Source of the DNA: Roseomonas populi
Lineage (GTDB): Bacteria; Pseudomonadota; Alphaproteobacteria; Acetobacterales; Acetobacteraceae
Assembly (NCBI RefSeq): GCF_024594815.1
Contig: NZ_JANJOU010000003.1
Location: 369,385-433,384, forward strand
Direction: 5' to 3'
DNA length: 64,000 nucleotides
Shown: positions 15,346 through 24,805 of the stretch, in pieces
Position numbering within the stretch: position 1 is the stretch's first letter
Layout: each line of letters starts with the position of its first letter
Made by a program: the position numbers and the translations under genes
The notes under the pieces: model-generated
The model's input: the letters and a program-made list of their open reading frames with translations, nothing else
Told to the model about the DNA's origin: nothing
Database searches by the model: none

Positions 15346-16631
15346 TGATCGGATCCACCGGGGTCCTGCACAGCTACGACCAGGGCGGGCCGGCCGGGAT
15401 CGCTTCCCCCAACGCGCTCGTCTCGGCGGGCAGCCTTGCGTCCGGGGTCACCTTCGCGCGCGCCTCGTCCGGCCTCCTCCTGGGAACGGACGGGGCATCC
15501 TGGCAATCGGCGGCCGCCGACGCGCCGCGCTTCCAGGGCGCATCGCGCCGCCTGCTGCTTGAGGGAGCACGGACGAACTCCAATCCGAACTCCCGCTTCG
15601 AGGGCGCGCAGAACGGCTCCGGCAATTACGGCACGGGGTGGACGGCCTTCGACCCCGCCACGCCGACGGCCGGCCTGTCCCGGACCTGCCTCGGCAACAC
15701 GACGATGTTCGGCCTGCCGGGTGTCCTGGTGCAGATCGCCGGCACCACGACCGCGGCGGCAGTGATGGGATTCCAGCTGAACGCACCCATCAACGCCAAT
15801 CCGGGAGACCTGTGGACGACGAGCATCCATGGCGCGATGGCATCGAGTTCGGGCGCGGCCGGGCAGGCGAGCTTGAGCACATACATCCGCCCGAAGGACG
15901 CATCCTTCGCTGACACACAGGGAGGCATCCTGCGCAGCGTGCCGGTTGCGCTGGCGGTTGGGGCACTGGCGCGGGCCATCCACTCCAGTCCCGCCCTGGC
16001 CGCCGGCACGAACCGGTTCCAGAGCGGGTTCAGCATCAGCTACCCGGCCGGGGTCACAGTGAACGACACCGTCTTCCTGGCGTGCCACCAGCCGGAGTTG
16101 GGGGCCTTCGCGTCGTCGCCCGTCCTCTCCCCGGCCGGCACCATCGCGGCCAGCACGCGCGCGGCGGACGTGGCGGGCTTCGCCCTGTCCGGCGCCGCGG
16201 CGGCGCAGGGCACGCTCGTCGGCACCTTCCTGCTGCCGCAGGCCGCCCCGGCCGGCGCCGACCAGGGCCTGCTGACGCTGGACGACGGGACGGCGGGCAA
16301 CCGCATCGGCCTCCGCAACGCCGCGGGCGGCCTGGCAATCGTCCCTGTGCGCGCCGCCTCAGGGGTGGAGACGGTGGGGGGCACGGCCGGCACCGTATCG
16401 GCCGGCACGTCCTTCAAGGCCGCGCTTGCCTGGGATGCGGGCGGCATCGTGGCCTGCGTGGCGGGCGGCGCGGTGCAGTCGCTGCCGGGCGCGCCGCCGG
16501 CCCTTACCCGCATCCTCTTCGGGCAGGGCCGGGGTGATCTCGCCTCGCTGCTGTTCGGCGAGATCGGCCCACTCAACCTCCATTCCACGCGCCTGGCGGA
16601 TTCAAGCCTGCAGGCGCTCACCTCCGGCTGA
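15345..16631 (+). CDS. Phage tail-associated beta-sandwich protein
   Basis: 428 residues. The N-terminal part (SGVTFARASSGLLLGTDGAS and the RLLLEGARTNSNPNSRFEGA segment) has the pattern of phage head-spike/tail-associated carbohydrate-binding proteins. The C-terminal half looks like a LamG-like jelly roll (LLTLDDGTAGNRIGLRNAAG). Probably a distal fibre or glycan-binding component of a tail. Start ATG overlaps the previous stop. Assignment is by pattern, without search. Confidence 0.6.
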   Translation: MIGSTGVLHSYDQGGPAGIASPNALVSAGSLASGVTFARASSGLLLGTDGASWQSAAADAPRFQGASRRLLLEGARTNSNPNSRFEGAQNGSGNYGTGWTAFDPATPTAGLSRTCLGNTTMFGLPGVLVQIAGTTTAAAVMGFQLNAPINANPGDLWTTSIHGAMASSSGAAGQASLSTYIRPKDASFADTQGGILRSVPVALAVGALARAIHSSPALAAGTNRFQSGFSISYPAGVTVNDTVFLACHQPELGAFASSPVLSPAGTIAASTRAADVAGFALSGAAAAQGTLVGTFLLPQAAPAGADQGLLTLDDGTAGNRIGLRNAAGGLAIVPVRAASGVETVGGTAGTVSAGTSFKAALAWDAGGIVACVAGGAVQSLPGAPPALTRILFGQGRGDLASLLFGEIGPLNLHSTRLADSSLQALTSG

Positions 16632-16641
16632 GGATCGCAGA

Positions 16642-16857
16642 ATGACCGACTACCTGGACCTGCGCTGGCACGGGCCGGCGCGGAGGATGAATGCCGCCCT
16701 GGCGGCCCTGCCGCCGGCGGCCGTGCAGGCCGGCCCGCGCGTGCTGGACGGCATCGCCTACGTGCTCCGGCGAGAGAGCGAGGCGCGGCCCCTGCCGGAT
16801 GGGTTGGAGGTGACCGGCGCCGAGCTCTCGGCCGCCATCGTCGGCGTGATCGCGTGA
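16642..16857 (+). CDS. Small phage structural-region protein
   Basis: 71 residues, MTDYLDLRWHGPARRMNAAL start, mixed helical. It follows the tail-associated gene by ten bases in the same orientation. Similar small ORFs sit among tail-fibre genes of alphaproteobacterial prophages; the function is unknown. Confidence 0.55.
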   Translation: MTDYLDLRWHGPARRMNAALAALPPAAVQAGPRVLDGIAYVLRRESEARPLPDGLEVTGAELSAAIVGVIA

Positions 16858-16999
16858 CGGCCGGGGCCGTGCGCCCGGCCGGGCCGCGGCCCTCTACCAG
16901 GCCCATCGCGCGGGGACGGCGCGGCGCCGCCGCCCCATCCTGCTCGCCGGCCGGCCCCGCCCGGCGGGCACCCACCCTTTCCCCTAGCGGAGAACCCCC

Positions 17000-17374
17000 A
17001 TGTCCGACCTGACCGACTACGCCCGCAACCTGCTGGCCCGGGCCGTCTGCGCCCGCGCCCCGGGCCTTCCTTCTGCCGTCTACGCCGCCCTGGGCACCGC
17101 GGGCACGGCCGCGGCGGGGCTGACCGGGGAGCCGGTAGGCAACGGCTACGCCCGCCAGCGCGTGACCTTCACCGGCACCGGCGCCCAGAGCAACGCGGAG
17201 GCGCTGCGCTTTGTCTTCTCCGCCAGCACCGGCACGCTGGGCTATGTGGGACTCTATGACGCGGCCACGGGCGGGAACCCGCTTCTCGTCTCCCCGCTCA
17301 ACACGGCCGTCGCCGTGACCGGCGCGGGGACGGTGACGATCGCGGCCAGCGGCCTTGTCGTGAACCCGACCTGA
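17000..17374 (+). CDS. Phage tail fibre-like protein
   Basis: 124 residues. After a helical start (MSDLTDYARNLLARAVCARA) it is entirely beta-rich with Gly/Thr repeats (QRVTFTGTGAQSNAEALRFV, GTLGYVGLYDAATGG, then GAGTVTIAASGLVV). This is the layout of the short phage tail-fibre family found after tail-spike genes. Preceded by a 140-base GC-rich gap without a gene. It is the last recognisable phage gene before the core chromosome. Confidence 0.65.
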   Translation: MSDLTDYARNLLARAVCARAPGLPSAVYAALGTAGTAAAGLTGEPVGNGYARQRVTFTGTGAQSNAEALRFVFSASTGTLGYVGLYDAATGGNPLLVSPLNTAVAVTGAGTVTIAASGLVVNPT

Positions 17375-17382
17375 GGGGAGCA

Positions 17383-17406
17383 GGGGGAGAGCCTGCGCCC
17401 TCCCCC
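17383..17406 (+). terminator. Terminator closing tail-fibre genes
   Basis: GGGGGAG (17383-17389) pairs with CTCCCCC (17400-17406) over a ten-base loop, nine bases after the last tail-gene stop, followed by a short pyrimidine-rich stretch. Marks the right edge of phage-derived DNA. Confidence 0.6.
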
Positions 17407-17486
17407 GCTTCTTGACGCTTTCATGAAGATCACCCGCCCGGGGCTTTCGTGTGCTGGGCAAGGTCCCATGATGCGGCGCCTTTTCC

Positions 17487-19157
17487 GTGGGCGCTTCCTC
17501 CGCGGGCCGCGTCAGGGGTGAAGACGACGTCTTGGATCTGATTGCCACCCTTCTCGGCGGCCTCGGGCTTTTCCTGGCCGGGGTGCGCGGGCTTGGCGCC
17601 GCGCTGCAGGGGATGGCCGGGCGGCGGCTCCGCAAGGCCGTCGCGCGCGCCACGCGCGGGGGGCTGAGCGCGGCCCTGACGGGCGCGGCGCTGGGCGCGC
17701 TGACGCAATCCTCCAACGCCGTCACCTTCGTCGCCGCCTCCATGGTGCAGGCGGGGCTGCTGCCGCTGGCGCGCGCCCTGCCCGTGGTGGCCTGGTGCAA
17801 TCTGGGCACGGTGGTGCTGGTGCTCGCCGCCTCGCTGGACCTGCGGCTGGCGGCGCTGTGGCTGATCGGCGTCGCGGGCTGCGCCGCCACCTTCGGGCGC
17901 GGGGGCGGCGGGCGGTGGAAGGCGGCGCTGGAGGCGGCCTTCCAGCTCGGGCTGCTCTTCCTCGGCCTCGTCATCCTGAAATCCGGCGCCGCCCCGCTGC
18001 GCGAGGCTGGGGCGCTGCGCGATGCCATGGAACTGGCCGGCCACGCGCTGCTGCCGCCCTTCCTGCTGGGCACGGTCGTCGCCCTCGTCGCGCAATCCTC
18101 CTCCACCATCACCATCCTCGCCATCGCGCTCGCGGAAGTGGGGCTGCTGGATGGTGCCCAGGCCGGGATGGCCGTGTGCGGCGCCTCCCTCGGCTCCGGC
18201 CTTTCCGTCCTGCTGCTCGCGGGCGGGCTGCGCGGGGCGGCGCGGCGGCTGGCCACCTTCCAGGCGCTGTTCAAGGCGGCCGGGGCGGCGCTTCTCGCCA
18301 TTCCCTTCGTCGTCTGGCACGTCGGGCCGGGGCTGCCCGTGCCCTTCGCGGAGATGGACCTGCCGCACCGGCTCGGCCTTCTCTTCGTCGCGCTGCAACT
18401 CGTGCCGGCGCTGCTCCTGCCGCTCATCAACCCCTACCTGCCGAAGTTGCTCGAGCGCCTCTCGCCCACCACGCCGGAGGAGACCCTTTCCCAGTCGAAA
18501 TTCCTCTACGATCAGGCGCTGGACGACGTACCGACGGCGCTGGACCTTGCCGGGCAGGAGCAGGCGCGGCTTTTCGGCCGCCTGCCCTGGTTGCTGGACG
18601 GGGTGCGGGAGGAAGGGCGGGGCGGGGCGGACCGCGCCACCGTCTCGGCGGCGGGCGAGGCGGTGGAGCGGCGGATCGCGGCTTTCCTGGCGGAGGCGCT
18701 GGCGCGCTGCCCGCGCGAGGAGCTGGGCCGCGCCGTGGCGCTGCAGAACCTGAACGGCGTGCTGGCCCCGCTGCGCGAGGCGTCCGACGAGCTGGCCGCG
18801 GCGCTGGAAACGGCGGCGCGGCGCGACGCCGGCGATCCCGTGCACGCGCTGGCCACGCCGCTGGCAGAGGCGCTGCACCTGCTGCTGACGGAGACGCACG
18901 AGGCCGCGCTCTCCGGCGATGCGACCGATGCGGGAACCCTGGCAGAGCTTGCGGCGGACCGCTCCGCGATGATGGACGGGCTGCGGCGCCGCATCGCCCG
19001 CGCCGGGGCCGACTTGCCGCCGGAAGGGGTGGACCTGCTCTTCCGCGTCACCGCGCTGTTCGAGCGCGCGGTGTGGCTGATCCGGCGCGCCGCCCTCCTC
19101 CTGCCGCCCACGCGCGGCGGCTGGGCAGTGCCGGCCGAGGCTGAGGAGGCCGCCTAG
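17487..19157 (+). CDS. Na/Pi cotransporter family protein
   Basis: Predicted inner-membrane phosphate/sodium symporter of the PF02690 type with a C-terminal PhoU-like helical domain. 556 residues: the first 300 hold about eight to nine membrane segments with the two inverted-repeat signatures TQSSNAVT (about 74-81) and AQSSSTITI (about 203-211). Residues after about 330 are helical and soluble. The start is unsettled: GTG at 17487, or TTG at 17532, which gives the usual DLIATLLGGLGLFLAG opening. It converges on dnaE2 with a four-base overlap of stops and no terminator between them. Confidence 0.85.
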   Translation: MGASSAGRVRGEDDVLDLIATLLGGLGLFLAGVRGLGAALQGMAGRRLRKAVARATRGGLSAALTGAALGALTQSSNAVTFVAASMVQAGLLPLARALPVVAWCNLGTVVLVLAASLDLRLAALWLIGVAGCAATFGRGGGGRWKAALEAAFQLGLLFLGLVILKSGAAPLREAGALRDAMELAGHALLPPFLLGTVVALVAQSSSTITILAIALAEVGLLDGAQAGMAVCGASLGSGLSVLLLAGGLRGAARRLATFQALFKAAGAALLAIPFVVWHVGPGLPVPFAEMDLPHRLGLLFVALQLVPALLLPLINPYLPKLLERLSPTTPEETLSQSKFLYDQALDDVPTALDLAGQEQARLFGRLPWLLDGVREEGRGGADRATVSAAGEAVERRIAAFLAEALARCPREELGRAVALQNLNGVLAPLREASDELAAALETAARRDAGDPVHALATPLAEALHLLLTETHEAALSGDATDAGTLAELAADRSAMMDGLRRRIARAGADLPPEGVDLLFRVTALFERAVWLIRRAALLLPPTRGGWAVPAEAEEAA

Positions 19158-22100
19158 CGCCAGTCCCGGCTTGAGGGAAAGGCGGGGTTGCGCGGGTTCG
19201 GGCGATGGTCGATGCCGCGCGTCACCTCGTCCGCGCGGGCCATGGGCATGCGCGCGGCGCCTAGGCGATGCAGCCCGTCCAGAAGATCGGAGCGGTCCTC
19301 GAGACGTCGGCCGAGGATGTGCACGATCGGCACCGCGGCCTCCTCGTGGCGCTCGATCCGGCCTTCCACCAATAGCAGGCGCGCGGCCACCACGGCGGCG
19401 CGGTGGGCGGCGATGGTGTCCTTCTGAAGAACCAGGTTCACCGTGCCGAACTCGTCCTCCAGCGTGAAGAAGACCACGCCTTTCGCGCTGCCCGGGCGCT
19501 GGCGCACCAGCACCAGCCCGGCGAAGCGGATAGACTGCCCCTGGCGCGCGGCGGCCACGGCCCGGCTGTCGCGCAGGCGCAACTCCTCCAGCGCGGGGCG
19601 CAGCAGGGCCAGCGGATGGGCGCGGAGCGTCAGGCCGGTGGCGCCGATGTCCAGCACCGTTTCCTCCCCGCTCGTCTCGGCGGGCAGGCGCGGCGCCGCC
19701 TCGGCCGCGGCGAAGAGCGGAAGGGGTGCCATGTCCCTGGCGGATGCGGCGCGCTCCACGGCTGCCGCCTCCCACAGCGCGCGGCGGCGGTCCAGGCCCA
19801 GGCCGCGGAAGGCGTCGGCCTGGGCCAGGGCTTCCAGCGCCGGGCGGTGCAGCCCGGCGGCGGCCAGGGCGGCGGGGGTGGCGCGCCCGCGCAGGGCGAT
19901 GGCCTTGTTCGCATCCTCCTTCGACAAGCCGGAGACCAGGCGCAGGCCAAGGCGCAGCGCCCATCCCTCCCCTTCCCTCTCCAGCGTGCAATCCCACTCG
20001 CTGACGGTGACGTCCGGCGGGCGCACCGCCACGCCGTGCTCCCGCGCATCGCGCACGATCTGGGCGGGCGCGTAGAAGCCCATGGGCTGGCTGTTCAGCA
20101 GCGCGGCCGCGAAGACGGCGGGGTGGTGGCACTTGATCCAGGCGGAGACGTAGACGAGCTGCGCGAAGGAGGCGGCGTGGCTCTCGGGGAAGCCGTAGCC
20201 GCCGAAGCCACGGATCTGCTCGAAGCAGCGATGCGCGAAGTCCGGCTCGTAGCCGCGCGCGATCATGCCCCCCTCGAATTCCTCCCGGAAGGTGTCCAGC
20301 TTCCCGTCGTGCTTGAAGGAAGCCATGGAGCGGCGCAGTTCGTCCGCGCGGGAGGGCGTGAAGCCCGCGGCGACGATCGCCATCTCCATCGCCTGCTCCT
20401 GGAAGAGCGGCACGCCGAGGGTTTTTTCCAGCACGGCCTTCAGTTCCGGCTTCGCGTATTCCGGCTTCTCGATCCCCGCGCGCCGGCGGAGGTAGGGATG
20501 CACCATGTCGCCCTGGATCGGGCCGGGGCGCACGATCGCCACCTCGATGACGAGGTCGTAGTACTGCCTCGGCCGCATGCGCGGCAGCATGTTCATCTGC
20601 GCACGGCTCTCCACCTGGAACACGCCGATGGAATCGCCGCGCGAGAGCATCGCGTAGGTGGCGGGGTCGTCCTGCGGCACCGTGTAGAGCTGAAGGCGCT
20701 CCCCCGTGCATCCCTCCAGCAGATCGAAGGCCCGCTTGAGGCAGGAGAGCATCCCCAGCCCCAGCACATCCACCTTCAGCATCTCCAGCACGGCGATGTC
20801 GTCCTTGTCCCACTCCACCGTGTGGCGGTCCTCCATCGCCGCCTTCCGCACGATGGCGAGTTCCGTCAGCTTCCCGCGCGCGATGACGAAGCCGCCGACA
20901 TGGGTCGCCAGGTGGCGGGGGAAGCCGTGCAGCTCCTCCGCCAGGTCCAACGCCATGCCGAGGCGCGGATCGGCCTTCGGGTTCAGCCCGGCCTCGCGCG
21001 CCACGTCGCGCAGCCCGTCCATCCCGTCGTGCCAGGAGGCCTTGGCGAGGCGGCCGGTGATGTCCTCGGACAACCCCATCACCTTGCCCACCTCCCGCAC
21101 GGCGCTGCGGGTGCGGTAGCGGATGAGGGTGGCGGTGATCGCGGCGCGGTCGCGGCCGTAGCGCTCGTAGATGTGCTGGATCACCTCCTCGCGCCGCTCG
21201 TGCTCGAAGTCGATGTCGATGTCCGGCGGCTCGCCGCGCGCGTCGCTCAGGAAGCGCGCGAAGAGGAGGCGGTGGTGGTCGGGATTCACCGAGGTGATGC
21301 CGAGCGCGTAGCACACCGCCGAGTTCGCCGCCGATCCGCGCCCCTGGCAGAGGATGCCCTTCGAGTCCGCGAAGCGGACGATCTCGTGCACCGTCAGGAA
21401 GTAGGGCGCGTAGCCGAGGCGCGCGATCAGCGCCATCTCCTCCGCGATCTGCGCCGCCACCTTGGGCGATGCGCCATCCGGCCAGCGCACCCGCACCGCC
21501 TCCGCCACGCGGCGCTCCAGCGTTTCCTGCGCGGTCAGGCCGGGCTCGACGATCTCCTCGGGGTACTCGTAGGTCAGGTCGCGCTTCAGGTCGAAGCGGC
21601 AGGCCGCCACCACGCGCAACGTCGCGTCCACGGCCTCCCCGAAGCCCTCGAACAGGCGGCGCATCTCCGCCTCGGGCTTCAGGTGCGCCTCCGCATTGGG
21701 CTGGGCGTGCAGGCCCAGCGCGTCCACCGTGGTGCCCAGGCGGATGGCGGCCAGCACATCCGCCAGGCGGCGGCGGGATGCGACGTGCATCCGCGCCCCG
21801 CCCGCCGCCAGCAGCGGGGCGCGCGCCGATCCCGCCATGCCGGAGAGCAGCCGCAGGCGCCGCCGGTCGTCGCCGGCAAAGCGGTGATGCGCAGCGAGGA
21901 AGAGCGGCAGGGCGAGCCGGCGGCGCATCGCCTCCGCGTCCCGGCGCAGGCGGTGTGCGAAGGACTCGTCCGGCTCATCGGGCGGGATGGCGGCCATCAC
22001 CTGCCCCTCGGCCGCGGCGATCAGCGCGTCCCGCGCCGGGCGGCCATCATCCGCGGGCATCCGGGCGGCGGAGAGCATGGCGGAGAGCCGTGCGTAGGCG

Positions 22101-22372
22101 GCGGCGTCCGTGGGCCAGACGAGGTATTCCGCCCCATCCTCCAGCGCCACGCGGCAGCCCGGAACGAAGCGGATCTCGCGGTCCCCCTTCACCTCCGGGT
22201 CCAGCCAGCTCGCCGCCATGCCGCGCACCAGCCCGGCGAAGGAGTTGCGGTCCGCGATCCCGATCGCCGCGTGCCCCAGCACCTTTGCCGCCGTTACCAA
22301 CTCCGAGGGATGGGACGCGCCTTCCAGGAAGGTGAAGTTGGACATGGCGCCCAGCTCGGCGAAGCCGCTCAC
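19154..22372 (-). CDS. dnaE2: Error-prone DNA polymerase DnaE2 (ImuC)
   Basis: 1072-residue C-family DNA polymerase of the SOS mutasome. The N-terminal PHP domain starts FAELGAMSNFTFLEGASHPS. The polymerase palm has GRGSAANSAVCYALGIT and the catalytic acidic run PDIDIDFEHERREEV. The middle segment with FPRHLATHVGGFVI and DKDDIAVLEMLKVDVLGLGM is diagnostic. OB-fold and C-terminal region follow. The length is right for DnaE2, shorter than replicative DnaE. It performs translesion synthesis and damage-induced mutagenesis together with ImuB. The start overlaps the imuB stop by four bases. Confidence 0.93.
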   Translation of the reverse strand: MSGFAELGAMSNFTFLEGASHPSELVTAAKVLGHAAIGIADRNSFAGLVRGMAASWLDPEVKGDREIRFVPGCRVALEDGAEYLVWPTDAAAYARLSAMLSAARMPADDGRPARDALIAAAEGQVMAAIPPDEPDESFAHRLRRDAEAMRRRLALPLFLAAHHRFAGDDRRRLRLLSGMAGSARAPLLAAGGARMHVASRRRLADVLAAIRLGTTVDALGLHAQPNAEAHLKPEAEMRRLFEGFGEAVDATLRVVAACRFDLKRDLTYEYPEEIVEPGLTAQETLERRVAEAVRVRWPDGASPKVAAQIAEEMALIARLGYAPYFLTVHEIVRFADSKGILCQGRGSAANSAVCYALGITSVNPDHHRLLFARFLSDARGEPPDIDIDFEHERREEVIQHIYERYGRDRAAITATLIRYRTRSAVREVGKVMGLSEDITGRLAKASWHDGMDGLRDVAREAGLNPKADPRLGMALDLAEELHGFPRHLATHVGGFVIARGKLTELAIVRKAAMEDRHTVEWDKDDIAVLEMLKVDVLGLGMLSCLKRAFDLLEGCTGERLQLYTVPQDDPATYAMLSRGDSIGVFQVESRAQMNMLPRMRPRQYYDLVIEVAIVRPGPIQGDMVHPYLRRRAGIEKPEYAKPELKAVLEKTLGVPLFQEQAMEMAIVAAGFTPSRADELRRSMASFKHDGKLDTFREEFEGGMIARGYEPDFAHRCFEQIRGFGGYGFPESHAASFAQLVYVSAWIKCHHPAVFAAALLNSQPMGFYAPAQIVRDAREHGVAVRPPDVTVSEWDCTLEREGEGWALRLGLRLVSGLSKEDANKAIALRGRATPAALAAAGLHRPALEALAQADAFRGLGLDRRRALWEAAAVERAASARDMAPLPLFAAAEAAPRLPAETSGEETVLDIGATGLTLRAHPLALLRPALEELRLRDSRAVAAARQGQSIRFAGLVLVRQRPGSAKGVVFFTLEDEFGTVNLVLQKDTIAAHRAAVVAARLLLVEGRIERHEEAAVPIVHILGRRLEDRSDLLDGLHRLGAARMPMARADEVTRGIDHRPNPRNPAFPSSRDWR

Positions 22373-23922
22373 GGCAGCAGGCCGTGCAGGAACCAGCGCG
22401 CCGAGCCCGGCCCGCCCGAGCGGCAGACCCAGAGGCGGCGGCCATCGGGCATCTCCACCCGGTAATAGTCCCGCACCGTCCGGTCAGGCCGGTCCCGCCA
22501 CCATTCCGGCTCCAGCCGCTCCGGCCCCTCGGCGTTGCGCACGGCCACCCACCTGCCGCGCCAGCGGATCCGGACGGGCGGGTCGTCCGGCAGAAGAGCC
22601 ATCGCCTCCAGCTGCTCCGGCCGGCGCAGCAGGCGCAGGGGGCGGGGGCGGGCCGACCAGCTCCCCACGGGCGCGACGGCGGCCAGCGGGTCCACCCGCT
22701 CCACCGCCCGCTCCGGCCAGTGGCTCTCGCGCGGGCGCAGGCGCCAAGCGGGCAGGCGCTGCAGCACGCGGTCCAGCAGGGCGGCCAGGGCGGCCTCCGC
22801 GTCCTCTCCGCCGAGCCCGGCCTGGGCGGCGGCCAGGGGCTCCGTGTCCTCCGCCATCAGGGTGATGCGGTCGAAGCCGAAGCCCGGGGCCAGCCGCTCC
22901 AGCCTCGGCCCTAGAAGGCGGAGGAGGTGGCCCGGATCGCGGCTGGCCAGGCCCGTGCCGATCGCCTGCTCCTGCACCCCGCCATCCGTGCGATGGGCGC
23001 GCAGCACCAGCCGGCGCAGCCCCCGCCCCTCCTCGGCCAGCCCCGCGCAGAGCCGGCCCAGCAGGTGCTCCACGGCGTGGTCGATGGCCGTGCGGGTGAT
23101 GAGAGGCTCCTCGAAGTCGAGGGCGGCCTGCCTGTCCGGCAGGGGGCGAATGCTGCGGAAGGGCTCCGGGGCGGCGCCCGTGGCACGGTCCAGGGCCAGG
23201 GAGAGGCCCGCCCCGAATCGCCGGGCCAGGGGCGCGCGGGGCTGGGCCAGCACGTCGCCGATCCGGTGCAGGCCCAGCCGCTGCAGCCCGATGATGGTCT
23301 TCGCCTCCAGCGGCAGGGCGTGGAGCGGCAGCTCGGCCAGGGCTGCCGCCTCCATGCCCGCGGGAACCCGTCCCTCCACCCCGCAACGGGCCAGGGCCAT
23401 GGCGGCCGAGGCCGTGCCCGCGACCGCGGCCCGTGCGGCGTGGCCCAGCCGGGCCAGGCCCGCCACCGCGCGGCGCATCGTCCGGTCCTCGCCGCCGGTG
23501 AGGGCATCCGTCCCGGCGATGTTCACCAGCAGCCCATCGGGCGGGTCCGGTGCCGCCAGCGGGGCGATTCGCAGGGCCCAGAGGGCGAGCTCCTGGAGTC
23601 GCGCCGCCGCCGTTTCCGGCGCCTCCGGATGGGCGGCCACGGTGGGGGCCGCGGCATGGGCATCTCCCAGCGCCTGGCCGGGCCGCACCCCCAGCCCCAT
23701 GGCCGCCGAATCGGCCGCCACGACCAGCCGTCGATTCCCTTCCATGCGCCAGGCGAGGACGGGGCCGGGCACCCGCAGGACCTCCGTGGCCAGCCAGGGC
23801 AGGTGCAGCGCAAGGATGCGCGACTCCGGCTGCGGGCCATGCCCCTCCGCGGCCGGCCGCCCGGGCGTAGCGGCGTGCAGGGCCAGGCGCAGCCTTGGCG
23901 GCTGGCAGGCACGGCGCCTCAC
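22369..23922 (-). CDS. imuB: ImuB, Y-family polymerase-like mutasome protein
   Basis: 517 residues from a GTG. ESRILALHLPWLATEVLRVP is the typical ImuB opening; the first 33 residues ahead of it are low-complexity and may reflect a later true start. Y-family fold segments include GLGVRPGQALGDAHA, GLQRLGLHRIGDVLA (HhH) and a little-finger region. Y-family catalytic acids are not preserved, as usual for ImuB, which acts as a clamp-binding adaptor for DnaE2. A LexA box lies 66 bases upstream of the start. Normally imuA precedes imuB; here no imuA-like gene is adjacent. Confidence 0.9.
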   Translation of the reverse strand: MRRRACQPPRLRLALHAATPGRPAAEGHGPQPESRILALHLPWLATEVLRVPGPVLAWRMEGNRRLVVAADSAAMGLGVRPGQALGDAHAAAPTVAAHPEAPETAAARLQELALWALRIAPLAAPDPPDGLLVNIAGTDALTGGEDRTMRRAVAGLARLGHAARAAVAGTASAAMALARCGVEGRVPAGMEAAALAELPLHALPLEAKTIIGLQRLGLHRIGDVLAQPRAPLARRFGAGLSLALDRATGAAPEPFRSIRPLPDRQAALDFEEPLITRTAIDHAVEHLLGRLCAGLAEEGRGLRRLVLRAHRTDGGVQEQAIGTGLASRDPGHLLRLLGPRLERLAPGFGFDRITLMAEDTEPLAAAQAGLGGEDAEAALAALLDRVLQRLPAWRLRPRESHWPERAVERVDPLAAVAPVGSWSARPRPLRLLRRPEQLEAMALLPDDPPVRIRWRGRWVAVRNAEGPERLEPEWWRDRPDRTVRDYYRVEMPDGRRLWVCRSGGPGSARWFLHGLLP

Positions 23923-23987
23923 GCGCGCCTCGTCTCAGGAGAGGCGGAGATCCAACGGCGCGCCGGGAGAACCGAATCGGGGATCAT

Positions 23988-24002
23988 GTTCCCCAAATGT
24001 TC
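23988..24002. promoter_or_regulatory. LexA box upstream of imuB-dnaE2
   Basis: GTTC (23988-23991), seven bases, GTTC (23999-24002): exactly the alphaproteobacterial LexA operator GTTC-N7-GTTC, which reads GAAC-N7-GAAC on the coding strand. It sits just upstream of imuB, so the imuB-dnaE2 pair should be derepressed after DNA damage. Confidence 0.8.
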
Positions 24003-24058
24003 TCTTCGGCGCCCGGGCTGGCAAGAGCGGTTCCTGCGCTCTCGCGGGCCCTGGTGGG

Positions 24059-24325
24059 TCAGCTGTGGGTGGGGGTGGTCCCGTCAGAACCAAAGGCGGC
24101 CATGGCGGCCGAGAAGCGCGCGCGCATCCGGATGGCGTCCATCGGGGCGCCGCTGATCGGTGCCTCGGCCAGGCAGCGCTCCAGTTCCGTACGGAGCGAG
24201 CGCAGCGCATCCGCCCGGAGTTCCGCGGGCATGCGGGAGAGAATCCGGTCCAACGCCTCGGTCACGGCATTTTCCAGAGCATCTTCGGACGCATCTACGG
24301 ACTGGATGGACGAAGTTCGTTCCAA
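24059..24325 (-). CDS. Small helical hypothetical protein
   Basis: 88 residues from a TTG preceded by AGGAG at seven bases; the frame opens at another TTG at 24364. The product is acidic and helical (SEDALENAVTEALDRILSRM, then LRADALRSLRTELERCL), without membrane segment or known motif. It lies upstream of the SOS genes but on the far side of the LexA box, so whether it is SOS-regulated is open. Confidence 0.5.
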   Translation of the reverse strand: MERTSSIQSVDASEDALENAVTEALDRILSRMPAELRADALRSLRTELERCLAEAPISGAPMDAIRMRARFSAAMAAFGSDGTTPTHS

Positions 24326-24562
24326 GCGCGCTCTCCTCTCACGCCATGCGTGTGCTGGCTGCAACGCAGTGCCAAGCTAGCAGGATCACTGCGACATCCA
24401 CCACAACATGGTGAGAAGCAATGCAAAAAGGGCTCACCCTTAGCGTTACTGGATCCCGCTTTCCCCGCTCTGTTCTCTCTCCCATTCCGCCCCCAGCCGA
24501 ATTAATCTACATTTGGTTGCGGCCCGTAACCGCCGCCCACGCTGCAAATCATGGAAGCTGTC

Positions 24563-24805
24563 ATGAGCGAGAGGGGTTCTTCCATCCCGGTCTGGTCGGC
24601 GGTGCCTTCCGGCCCAAAACGGCCCGATGAGGGCGTGCTGTCCGCGATCAGCGAGCTGGCTGATCACGCGAGGGCCTACCGCCTCAGTCAGGTTGACGAC
24701 GTGTTGACGGAACTTCTGGCCCTTCTCTATACCGAACAGGACCGCGCACCGGCTTTCGGCGCTTCTCACCTCTCCTGGAGCGCTCCGTTCCCCGACGGAA
24801 CCTGA
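24563..24805 (+). CDS. Small hypothetical protein
   Basis: 80 residues; the ATG follows GGAAG by five bases (an ATG four codons upstream is the alternative). A helical centre (GVLSAISELADHARAYRLSQ and VDDVLTELLALLYTEQ) looks like a genuine small domain with coding-type composition. No family recognised. The following 260 bases up to tRNA-Thr hold no gene that I can see. Confidence 0.5.
   Translation: MSERGSSIPVWSAVPSGPKRPDEGVLSAISELADHARAYRLSQVDDVLTELLALLYTEQDRAPAFGASHLSWSAPFPDGT

Noticed and set aside
14160..16631. Very long + strand frame spanning both tail-fibre genes
   Set aside because: Only its last part (from 15345) is coding. The first part is Arg/Gly-rich shadow sequence of the 14185-15345 gene.
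16858..16999. GC-rich inverted words before the last tail gene
   Set aside because: Many GGCC/GCCGG words pair in several ways, but no single stable stem stands out; treated as ordinary GC-rich spacer.
17430..21314. 1294-codon minus-strand frame over the Na/Pi and dnaE2 genes
   Set aside because: It is a GC-rich shadow frame; dnaE2 and the cotransporter have clear family motifs in other frames.
19403..22465. 1020-codon + strand frame antisense to dnaE2
   Set aside because: No recognisable domains; typical His/Arg/Gly-rich antisense frame of a high-GC gene.
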